Positions 1-5,860 are shown, numbered from the stretch's first letter. The stretch: DNA of 6,060 bases from Actinoplanes subtropicus (GCF_000721705.1 NZ_JOJL01000089.1:1-6060); one strand, 5' to 3'. The notes: generated from the letters alone by a model not told the origin. Numbers and translations are program-made.

Positions 1-221
1 CCGCCCGCGTAGCGCTCGTTGACGCTCGTTGCCGGAACTCCCGATCACCAGGCCCCGCTAATGTCACCCTGAGTAGCATTCGGGCGCCTTCTTCGCGGCA
101 GAACAGTGCGTCGTCGTGTTTCACTCAAACGCCCTACGGAGCCTGTATTGCGGCGCTTCGCGGCAGGTTCGAGGCCGAAATTTCGCTACCGGCCCGGCGC
201 GATGGCACCTACTCTTCCATC

Positions 222-749
222 GTGGCGCGGTCCCGTATCAGGAGCATTGTCGTTGAGGGCATCGGCTACCGATGGACCGTCGGTCGCGTCGATCCCGGCC
301 ATGTCATGGTCAAGGTTTGGCAGGACGCACCAGACCGCGGCGGCACACTCGAGGTCATCGTCACCTTCGACGACCCGTGGCTGAACTACGGGCCCATCAT
401 CACCGCACCAGTTGGCCGAGCGTCCGAGGTGTTCGAGCTCGACCCCGTCATCCCAGCCCTCGTCGCCAAGATCATCCAGCAGGCACTTGGCGCAGGCTGG
501 CTGGCCCATTGCCGCGGGACAACAAGGCTCCAGCTCACCCACGACCGCGAACGGTTGGAACCGCCTCCACGCGAACTCAGCGGCGATGTCCGGCGGCCGT
601 CTATCGATAGCACAATGAGGTCCAGCACAGGTAGGCGTAAGAACGTGATCGGGGACGCCGGGTGGACCCGGCGTCCCCGACGTGTTTTCAGCTCGCGGCG
701 CTGGGCGACTTCTTGCCCACGAGCTTCTTCTGGGCCGCGTTCGGCTTGA
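222..749 (+). CDS. Conserved-type actinobacterial hypothetical protein with a run-on C-terminus
   Basis: No function is known to me. Residues 1 to about 112 look genuinely coding: third positions are mostly G/C and the order of motifs (RIRSIVVEGIGYRWTV, then FDDPWLNYGP, then VFELDPVIPALV..II..AL..GW) resembles small actinobacterial hypothetical proteins of about 110-120 residues that begin with an I/V-rich strand and a YRW motif. There is no signal peptide or membrane segment. GTG 222 is the only upstream in-frame start I see, and it lacks a clear Shine-Dalgarno; an AGGAG at 240-244 is not followed by a usable start. From about residue 118 the composition changes to Arg/Ser/Pro-rich, and the frame continues through the hairpin at 651-678 and 62 bp into the 3' end of the convergent gene. 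The native stop was therefore probably lost by indel or point mutation. It could be a decaying gene; only the first two thirds should be trusted. Confidence 0.55.
   Translation: MARSRIRSIVVEGIGYRWTVGRVDPGHVMVKVWQDAPDRGGTLEVIVTFDDPWLNYGPIITAPVGRASEVFELDPVIPALVAKIIQQALGAGWLAHCRGTTRLQLTHDRERLEPPPRELSGDVRRPSIDSTMRSSTGRRKNVIGDAGWTRRPRRVFSSRRWATSCPRASSGPRSA
651..678. terminator. Bidirectional GC-rich hairpin terminator
   Basis: A perfect 12-bp inverted repeat, GGGGACGCCGGG at 651-662 and CCCGGCGTCCCC at 667-678, encloses a 4-nt loop (TGGA). It begins 10 bp beyond the stop codon of the large minus-strand gene, the expected place for its terminator. Read on the plus strand it is followed by GACGTGTTTT, giving a short T-run; on the minus strand there is no U-tract, which is common for actinobacterial hairpin terminators. 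It lies between two convergent genes and probably serves both. Confidence 0.8.
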
Positions 750-3702
750 CCAGGGCGGCCGGTGCCGCCGGTGGGGTGGCCTTGCCGCTCAGGTAGAAGG
801 CCAGGTTCTGGGCGAACTGACCGGCCGTGGCGGTGTCCATGAGCGCCGGGTCGATCCAGTTGATGTCCATCAGCAGCGTGATCCGGCCCTTGCCGCTCAC
901 CTCGTCAGGTCCCCAGGCGGCAGCCACCGGGGTCGTGCCGGCCGAGGCGAGAACGTCCGCCGCCGGCAGGCCGCCGATGCCGCCCGGTGCGCTGACCGTC
1001 CAGGTCGTGACCGCGAACGGCTTCGTGCTCAGGCCGTCGGGCGCGTCCGGGTTGACGGTGACCGGGCCGGTCTGGAGGTAAGGGTCACCGAGTCCGCCGA
1101 TCTGCAGGTCGGTGGCGCCCGCGACGAGGCCCTTCACGATCGTGGTGTCGGCCGCGTTGAGGCCTTCGCAGCAGGGCCGCTCACCGGTCAAGTAGACGCC
1201 ATGACCGGTCTTGACGTACGCGACTAATTTGCCTTGGTCGTCGTCGTCGAGTGGGACGGTGCTGACGTCCCAGATCTGCCCGTAGCCGCTGAGGTCCGCG
1301 GGCAGCGTGTCCGTCTTGGTGGCCGCCACCGAGTAGCCGGCCGCCTTGAGCTGCGACTGGAGCCAGTCGACCCCGTTGGTGTTGCCGTAGTCGCCGGTTC
1401 CGGCCAGCAGCACGTCGGCCTGGGCCGGGACTGCGGGCGGCCCGTTGTCGTCGGGCGCGGTGACGGTGATCTCGACTGTCGCCGAAGTTTCCGGCTTGAG
1501 CCCGTTCGCCGGGCTGGTGGCCGTGATCTTGTAGACGCCGGGCTTGTCCGGCGCGGTGTAGACACCGGCCGCGGTGATGGTGCCGTCCTGCGCTTTCCAC
1601 TGCACGGTCTGGTCGGGCGAGCGTGCCACCGTTGCGGTGAACGCGACGGTTCCGCCGGTCTGGACCGTCGCCGTACTCGGGTTGATTGTCACGCCCATGA
1701 ACGGGCCGGAGCGGTACAGCGGTAGCGCGAGGGTGACGATCGGGTCCTGCTGCCAGTCGGCGATCTTCTTGCCCACCAGGGACAGTTGGAAGCCCGCGCC
1801 GAGCGTCCCGCTGATCTGCAAAGTGATGAAGTGGTCCTCGCTGGTGTTCGCCTCGAAGTCGATGACGTTGACGGTGAACTGGACGTACGGCCCGGCCACC
1901 CCGTAGAGCATCAGGCTCAGCCGGACGCGCGGCCCGATGGTGAACTTGGCCGTGGCGAACGCGGTCGGCGGCAGAAAGGCCGTGGTGCGGTTGTTGATCG
2001 GCCGAGCGGTGACGCGGGAGTCGTGGCTGGTGATGTCGACGCCCGAGGTGGTGGTCTCGCTGACCGAGGTGACGATGCCGACGCTGATCGAGCCGGACGC
2101 CTCGAGGGTGAGCTCCATCCGCGGGATGATCACGACGGGGACGGGCCCGATGGTGAACCGGATCGGCTCGAAGTCGATCTGGCCGAGTTTGATGCTGGCC
2201 TTGAGCTCCTTGCTGATCTCGGCGGTGAGCTCGGCCTTGCGTTCGACGTCGACGGTCGCAGTGAAGTGCGTGTCGGTGTGGAAACAGCAGTGCACGGACG
2301 CGTCGAACGCCACGTGGGGCGTGATCTTCTGCGAGCCGGTGAGATGGATCTTCTTGTCACCCTGCGACGCGAGGTCCATGTCGAGTGAGATGGTCAGCTC
2401 GGGCGCGGCGATCTTCGCCAGGCCCTTCGGCGCGACCAGTTTCACGCCGTCACGGGCCGCCTGGAAGTGCTGCACGTCGCCGGCGTCGAGGTCGGTGGCG
2501 AGCGCGAGGCCGCCGTCGGCGAGGGCGTCGTCGAGCGCGGCCGCCGCGGTGGTGACGGTGGTGGTCGTGCCCTCGGTGGTGACTGCGACGACCTTGCGCA
2601 GCAGGCCGGCCGGGGTCTGCTCGCTGACGTCGGCGACGATCACGTTCCCGGCGACCAGTTTGCGCACCTGGTCGGGCGCGTCGGTAAAGGTCAGCGTCTG
2701 GTCGGCGGCCACGCCGGTCAAGGCCGCAAGGGACTCCTTGGACAGCACGACGGTTCCGGCCGTGACGGTGGCGTCGGGCCTGGTGGCGGCGGTGGCCTGC
2801 CCGGGGCCGCGGCCCTTGGTGTTGCGGGCGCGCACGGTGAACACGTACGCGGTTCCGGCGCGCAGACCGCCGACGGTCGCCGACATGGCACCGGCCGCGG
2901 CACGCACGGTTGCGCCGCCCGGGCTGGCGGTGATCTCGTAACCGGTGATCGGCGAGCCGCCGTCGTCACCGGCCTGCCAGCTGACCTGTACGCCCTTTCC
3001 GGTGCCCGACGCCTGCACGGAGGCGGGCTTTCCCGGCGGTCCGACAGCGGGAACGACGTTTCCCGTACGCTCGGAATCCGCCCCCTTCCCGACCGAGTTG
3101 ACCGCCGCGACGACGAACCGGTACCGCGTCCCGTTGGCGAGCCCGCTGACCGTGGCTGTGCGGGCGTCGCCGCCCACCGTCACCTCGATCGCGCCGGGCT
3201 GCGCGAGTACCCGGTACCCCGTGACCGGGCTGCGCCCGTCGCTGGCAGGCGGTTTCCAGGTTACCGTCGCGCTGGTGTTCCCGGCGGTGGCGCTCACCGA
3301 ACGGGGCTTACCGGGCGCGACCGCCGCCAGCGGCGTCACCGTGTTCGAGGGACGGCTGCGCGCGCCGGTTCCGGCCGCGTTGATCGCGGCGACCGTGAAC
3401 TTGTAGCGGTGCCCGTTGACCAGGCCCGCGACGTGCACGCTGGTGGCCGCGGTAGTCCGCAGGGCCGCGCCGCCGGGCGCGGCCGTGACCACATAGCCGG
3501 TGATCGCGGCGCCGCCCGTGGCCGGAGCCTTCCAGCTGATGTCGGCGGACGCGTCGCCTGCCACGGCCGTGACCTTGACCGGCTGGTCCGGCGGGCCGGC
3601 CGCTGCGGCGTCGGCGTTGACGGTGGCGTAGGCCAAAGCTCCGGCCAGGACCACCGCCATCGAACCCGCCAGGGTCACCTTCTTGATCGACCAGGATCGC
3701 AC
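688..3702 (-). CDS. Exported multidomain protein: FnIII x3, Ig-like, GATase-like C-terminal domain
   Basis: A 1004-residue protein read from GTG 3702. Residues 1-36 form a signal peptide (RSWSIKK basic head, VTLAGSMAVVLAGALAYA core, small residues around ADAAAAG). FnIII repeats lie at about 37-126, 129-219 and 222-310, each with a core Trp, a (I/V)TGY strand and a Y-x-F-x-V-x-A-x-N motif. Residues 311-668 are a beta-rich region I cannot assign to a named family, containing HCCFHTDTH at 471-479. A bacterial Ig-like domain spans about 669-749 (INPSTATVQTGGTVAF, WKAQDGTI). Residues 761-973 look like a flavodoxin-fold, class I glutamine-amidotransferase-like domain (ADVLLAGTGDYG, GYGQIWDVS, GHGVYLTGERPCCEG, ITLLMDINWID). 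The tail is Ala/Pro/Lys-rich with no LPXTG motif or membrane anchor, so release from the cell is inferred. FnIII and Ig units usually act in binding or spacing; an enzymatic role for the last domain is unproven. The gene is monocistronic and convergent with its 3' neighbour. Confidence 0.9.
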   Translation of the reverse strand: MRSWSIKKVTLAGSMAVVLAGALAYATVNADAAAAGPPDQPVKVTAVAGDASADISWKAPATGGAAITGYVVTAAPGGAALRTTAATSVHVAGLVNGHRYKFTVAAINAAGTGARSRPSNTVTPLAAVAPGKPRSVSATAGNTSATVTWKPPASDGRSPVTGYRVLAQPGAIEVTVGGDARTATVSGLANGTRYRFVVAAVNSVGKGADSERTGNVVPAVGPPGKPASVQASGTGKGVQVSWQAGDDGGSPITGYEITASPGGATVRAAAGAMSATVGGLRAGTAYVFTVRARNTKGRGPGQATAATRPDATVTAGTVVLSKESLAALTGVAADQTLTFTDAPDQVRKLVAGNVIVADVSEQTPAGLLRKVVAVTTEGTTTTVTTAAAALDDALADGGLALATDLDAGDVQHFQAARDGVKLVAPKGLAKIAAPELTISLDMDLASQGDKKIHLTGSQKITPHVAFDASVHCCFHTDTHFTATVDVERKAELTAEISKELKASIKLGQIDFEPIRFTIGPVPVVIIPRMELTLEASGSISVGIVTSVSETTTSGVDITSHDSRVTARPINNRTTAFLPPTAFATAKFTIGPRVRLSLMLYGVAGPYVQFTVNVIDFEANTSEDHFITLQISGTLGAGFQLSLVGKKIADWQQDPIVTLALPLYRSGPFMGVTINPSTATVQTGGTVAFTATVARSPDQTVQWKAQDGTITAAGVYTAPDKPGVYKITATSPANGLKPETSATVEITVTAPDDNGPPAVPAQADVLLAGTGDYGNTNGVDWLQSQLKAAGYSVAATKTDTLPADLSGYGQIWDVSTVPLDDDDQGKLVAYVKTGHGVYLTGERPCCEGLNAADTTIVKGLVAGATDLQIGGLGDPYLQTGPVTVNPDAPDGLSTKPFAVTTWTVSAPGGIGGLPAADVLASAGTTPVAAAWGPDEVSGKGRITLLMDINWIDPALMDTATAGQFAQNLAFYLSGKATPPAAPAALVKPNAAQKKLVGKKSPSAAS
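2773..3594 (-). repeat. Three tandem fibronectin type III modules
   Basis: This block of the large gene encodes three successive FnIII units (about 3325-3594, 3046-3321 and 2773-3039), each about 90 residues and joined by short Gly/Pro linkers (VAPGKP, VGPPGKP). The repeats have diverged at residue level but keep the same strand landmarks: the SWKAP, TWKPP or SWQAG strand, the TGY strand, and the L-x-x-G-x-x-Y-x-F motif. They are protein repeats, not recent DNA duplications. Confidence 0.85.
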
Positions 3703-3928
3703 CTGAATACCCTCCCCAGCGCCGGGACGAAATTTCCTGACGCCCCGGTCAACCTCCCGGTGAAGCCGGACGGTCATGGCCCAAATGGACCGGGGTCACT
3801 GTCTTGTCGACGGATGGTCAGGCACCGCGGTTCGCGTTCGCCGAGTGCCGGTCCGGCGATAGCGCCGGGCTCAGGACCGGGTCGCTGTTCCGGGCCGTGA
3901 CCGCCTCGAGCAGATAGTTCATCGTCTG
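3703..3928. other. Intergenic region upstream of the exported-protein gene
   Basis: This interval separates the divergent exported-protein gene from the transporter remnant. Apart from the Shine-Dalgarno at 3711-3717 I see no gene. A TTGACC on the minus strand (around 3747-3752) could be taken for a -35 box but has no matching -10 at 16-19 bp. The promoter is presumably here, but I cannot place it. Confidence 0.4.
3711..3717 (-). promoter_or_regulatory. Shine-Dalgarno fixing the start at GTG 3702
   Basis: On the minus strand GGGGAGG is followed by 8 nt (GTATTCAG) and then GTG CGA TCC TGG, which directly opens the signal peptide. The longer in-frame ATG at 3777 has no purine-rich site upstream and would add 25 charged residues (VRLHREVDRGVRKFRPG) in front of the signal peptide, which would spoil it. 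The GTG start is therefore preferred. No convincing -10/-35 pair was identified upstream. Confidence 0.85.
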
Positions 3929-4348
3929 CGGACGGCAGGCGCGCCTAGGCCGCCGGACCGGGACGGGCGGGCTGATCGGTCAACTCTCCGGCGCAACCGT
4001 CGGACTCGGTGCTGAATCGGCGAGTTTCCTGACTTCCGCGGCCTGTCTGCTGGCCATCCGCCACAGCGAACCGCTCCAACCCGTGTCATCACCGCCGTGC
4101 AGCTCATCAACTACGGAACCATCCCGCTGGGCGCCGTCATCAGCGGTCTCCTCGACGCCACCCTCGGATTCCGGCCAGCCATCTGGATCATGACAGCGGC
4201 CTTCGTCCTGGCCACCGGCAATCTGCTTACCGTGCCGATACGCCAACCTGCCCAGAACCGCCCGCACGACCAAAACGTCGCCTCGGCAAACATTCGATTC
4301 TCGGCAAATCCGTGCACGCGGCATCGGCGTGGCGCGCACGGACAGTGA
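3929..4348 (+). pseudogene. MFS transporter remnant, two joined scraps with frameshifts
   Basis: Two pieces of a major facilitator superfamily exporter can be read. The first, in changing frames, gives AAGPG (3949-3963) and then GGLIGQLSGATVGLG (from 3966) running on into AESASFLTSAACLLAIRHSEP, matching the mid-protein segment that in intact relatives reads like AGPGLGGLL...DAASFLVSA. One G appears missing at about 3961-3963. The second (from 4082, a different frame) gives RVITAVQLINYGTIPLG, then the helix-rich AVISGLLDATLGFRPAIW and IMTAAFVLATGNLLTVPIR, which are the last two membrane helices of such transporters. The pieces abut near 4078-4082, so several helices have been deleted and the frame broken. 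The N-terminal helices before 3929 are absent or unrecognisable. No intact reading frame remains, so it cannot make a transporter. The substrate is unknown. Confidence 0.75.
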
Positions 4349-4392
4349 CCGCGGCGCCCGGCCGGGGCCGATCGGGGTGTCTTGGCTGTGGG

Positions 4393-4419
4393 CACCGGAT
4401 CCGGTGTACCGGTCCGGTA
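4393..4419. promoter_or_regulatory. Paired CCGG palindromes upstream of the 4453 gene (possible operator)
   Basis: Two adjacent palindromes occur: CACCGGATCCGGTG (4393-4406, perfect 14 bp) and TACCGGTCCGGTA (4407-4419, perfect about a central T). They lie 34-60 bp ahead of the ATG at 4453, the right place for a repressor or activator site. In GC-rich DNA a single such palindrome can arise by chance; two back to back is less likely. No regulator gene is present in this window. Confidence 0.35.
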
Positions 4420-4452
4420 ATCGGTGGCCCGCCAGACCTTCCTGAGGCGATC

Positions 4453-4872
4453 ATGGTTCTCGTGGTAGATGTCGAGACGGTGACGTTGTGGCGGCCGACC
4501 GGGCCGCAGGAACTGGCCCTGGTCGAGTGCTCGGGGTGGCGTGCCTGGCCGCCGCGGCTGGCGGATCAGCCGATCTTCTACCCGGTACTGAACGAGGAAT
4601 ACGCCACCATGATCGCCCGGGACTGGAACGTCCCGGCGTCCGGAGCAGGGTACGTGACCAGGTTCGAGGTCCGTCGCTCCTTCCTGGACCAGTACGAGGT
4701 TCATCAGGTCGGTGGCCGCACCATCCTGGAGTACTGGATCCCCGCCGAGGACCTGGACGAGCTCAACGCCAACATCATCGGCACGATCGACGTCGTCGCC
4801 GAATACCGTTTGGACCAACCCACGGCCCCGATGCCTGCGCGATCCAAGCCGCCTCGTGCAGCAACCCGGTGA
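4453..4872 (+). CDS. Small protein of the family annotated 'ADP-ribosylation/crystallin J1'
   Basis: A 139-residue soluble protein with no signal peptide or membrane segment. The ATG at 4453 has a GAGG at 4444-4447, 5 nt upstream; longer in-frame starts (4312) add low-complexity sequence that reads across the transporter debris, so they were rejected. The core from LWRPTGPQELALV (12-24) through WRAWPPRL (29-36), QPIFYPVLNEEYA (39-51), IARDWNVPASGAGYVTRF (54-71) and EYWIPAEDLDELNANI (93-108) fits a conserved family common in actinobacteria and other bacteria. As I recall, databases label it 'ADP-ribosylation/crystallin J1'. That name does not establish activity. A possible ADP-ribosyltransferase-like fold is my inference from the LWRP opening, the central FYPVLNEEYA helix and the late conserved Glu. 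The final 20 residues are a disordered Pro/Arg tail. It stands alone between a pseudogene and a probable attachment site. Confidence 0.8.
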   Translation: MVLVVDVETVTLWRPTGPQELALVECSGWRAWPPRLADQPIFYPVLNEEYATMIARDWNVPASGAGYVTRFEVRRSFLDQYEVHQVGGRTILEYWIPAEDLDELNANIIGTIDVVAEYRLDQPTAPMPARSKPPRAATR

Positions 4873-5139
4873 CAGCCGACGACACCGAGCCGCGCCGGCA
4901 CACCGACGATACCGGCGGCGGTTCGCCCCATGATGCTGTCCGCAACCCGTGTCCAGGGTGGGGTCTACGGGCCCTGATGCCACCGATCGTGCGATCGATG
5001 CGTGATCCATGCGTGATCGACAGCCCTGGCGTGGACCATCACCCGGCAGCATTTACTGACACTCGGGCATTGCGTACGCCTAGATGAGGTGGCATATTTC
5101 GATACTGGGAGGCAATTTTTAACATTGGCCGACATGAAT
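4873..5139. other. Non-coding stretch bordering the tRNA fragment, AT-rich at its right end
   Basis: No convincing gene is seen on either strand. Long minus-strand frames here are shadows or cross the tRNA fragment. The left two thirds are ordinary GC-rich sequence with a short tandem repeat at 4997-5018. The last 50 bp or so (from about 5090, including CATATTTCGATACT and GGCAATTTTTAACATT) are conspicuously AT-rich. This contrast fits the outer edge of an integrated element. Confidence 0.5.
4997..5018. repeat. Two tandem copies of an 11-bp unit
   Basis: ATGCGTGATC occurs at 4998-5007 and again at 5009-5018, giving an 11-bp period close to one helical turn (GATGCGTGATC then CATGCGTGATC). It lies about 120 bp left of the tRNA fragment. 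Helically phased short repeats near an attachment site can be recombinase arm sites, but two copies alone are weak evidence. Confidence 0.4.
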
Positions 5140-5193
5140 AGCAGCGGACTCTTAATCCGCGGGTTGTAGGTTCGAGTCCTACGCGGCGCACCA
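5140..5193 (+). other. tRNA-Lys(CTT) 3' fragment, probable att-site duplicate
   Basis: The sequence holds the right-hand part of a tRNA: anticodon stem GCGGA/TCCGC (5144-5148, 5156-5160) around loop CTCTTAA with anticodon CTT (5151-5153), variable GGGTT, T-stem GTAGG/CCTAC around TTCGAGT (5166-5182), acceptor 3' strand GCGGCGC (5183-5189), discriminator A and encoded CCA (5190-5193). The acceptor 5' partner GCGCCGC and a D-arm are absent; the expected place (around 5118-5124) reads TTTAACA. It is therefore not a functional tRNA. Integrases of actinomycete integrative elements and phages commonly recombine in the 3' half of tRNA genes and leave just such a duplicate at the far end of the element. 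By this logic the element lies to the left, with an intact tRNA-Lys beyond the window. Confidence 0.8.
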
Positions 5194-5200
5194 TGTTTCA

Positions 5201-5234
5201 CCAGGCCGTATAGCTTCTGGGCTATACGGCCTGG
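5201..5234 (+). terminator. Hairpin terminator directly after the tRNA fragment
   Basis: A perfect 14-bp stem, CCAGGCCGTATAGC (5201-5214) with GCTATACGGCCTGG (5221-5234), has a 6-nt loop and is followed by ATCTTT. It begins 8 bp after the CCA end. This is the normal position of a tRNA transcript terminator and suggests that the original downstream flank of the tRNA-Lys gene starts here. Confidence 0.85.
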
Positions 5235-5536
5235 ATCTTTGCGGGGCCCGTGTGGGGCATACGTGGGCGCCCGTGCCGACGCCTTGCCTTCGTCGCGGAA
5301 CGCCTGGCCCGGCGTGGTTTCGGCCGGCTGCTGCGCTGCGGATTTTCGCGGCCCAGTCACGGAGCGTTTCCGGCGTCTGGTGCCGGGCACGAGACAGGCC
5401 TGCGGGTGCCGAAATCCTCATCCGTCCTGGTCACAGCCATCTCCATCGCCGACGCGTGACGGCGGGACCCGGGCTGGTTTCAGCGACCGTACCTCGGTGA
5501 CGTTCTATGGAGAGGGCTCCGCGAGGATGGTCGGTT
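5235..5536. other. Gap with no recognisable gene
   Basis: Several short overlapping frames exist on both strands but none shows a recognisable family, a ribosome binding site or convincing codon bias. The minus-strand frames here run through the terminator hairpin and the tRNA fragment, which argues against them. No clear insertion-sequence terminal repeat was seen before the transposase remnant that follows. Confidence 0.4.
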
Positions 5537-5860
5537 GTGTTGCTGCGACTGGACTATCTCGGTGTGACCGACGCTCTGGCTCTGCTGCGGCTCTTGCCGA
5601 TGAGCGACCGTGACAAGGACGCCGAGATCCTCGCCTTGCGACACCAGATCACGGTGCTCGAACGGCAACGAGCATCGCCCGACCCGACTGCCGAGCCAGC
5701 AGCCCTCACACGTCTCCGCATCCGCCGACACGACCGACTCGGCGGACTCCTCCACGAATACGATCGTGCGCTTGAGCAGCACGGATGGCATTATCAGCAC
5801 CCGCACGATCGAGGCTTCAGTTCTCGACACGACATATTGATCGGCGATCTCGGCGGTTAA
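5537..5860 (+). pseudogene. Gutted IS3/integrase-type transposase (N- and C-terminal pieces fused)
   Basis: From GTG 5537 the product begins VLLRLDYLGVTDALALLRLL and continues PMSDRDKDAEILALRHQITVLERQ, the typical N-terminus of a group of actinobacterial DDE integrase-core transposases, where a LALRHQ(I/L)xVLxRQ helix precedes the helix-turn-helix and catalytic core. The HTH and DDE core are missing. After a short Pro/Ala-rich joint the frame gives RLRIRRHDRLGGLLHEYDRAL, which resembles the extreme C-terminus of the same proteins (LGGL-x-x-EY). About 200-250 residues have therefore been deleted in frame, and the native stop after the EY motif is also gone, so reading continues to TAA at 5858-5860. 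The product would lack all catalytic residues. Assignment of the N-terminal piece is firm; the C-terminal match is from memory of the family pattern. Confidence 0.65.

Noticed and set aside
1..166. Short direct repeats CGCTCGTTG (13-21, 23-31) and CTTCGCGGCAG (91-101, 156-166) in the left end
   Set aside because: Only two copies each, with no array structure or relation to a gene start; no CRISPR-like spacing.
1937..2941. Plus-strand frame of 334 residues with Ala/Val/Ser-rich stretches
   Set aside because: Antisense of the central and FnIII regions of the exported protein; the apparent hydrophobicity is a by-product of frame and GC bias.
2467..3900. Long plus-strand frame of 477 residues opposite the exported-protein gene
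   Set aside because: Gly/Arg/Val-rich antisense shadow created by GC bias of the minus-strand gene; no domain and no ribosome binding site.
4282..4308. Direct repeat CTCGGCAAA at 4282-4290 and 4300-4308
   Set aside because: Too short and only two copies, within pseudogene debris; no sign of function.
4111..5052. Minus-strand frame of 313 residues
   Set aside because: Antisense shadow of the 4453 gene and of the transporter remnant; composition is low-complexity and no family is recognisable.
5118..5193. Complete functional tRNA-Lys
   Set aside because: The expected 5' acceptor position reads TTTAACA, which cannot pair with GCGGCGC, and no D-arm can be formed.
4965..5390. Minus-strand frame of 141 residues containing RRTRTYNPRIKSPLL
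   Set aside because: That peptide is the antisense translation of the tRNA-Lys fragment, and the frame also crosses the terminator hairpin; it is not a protein gene.
5179..5421. Minus-strand frame of 80 residues with a helix-like HQTPETLRDWAAKIRSAAAG segment
   Set aside because: It overlaps the terminator and the tRNA acceptor end, has no recognisable family or ribosome binding site, and competes with other equally open frames.
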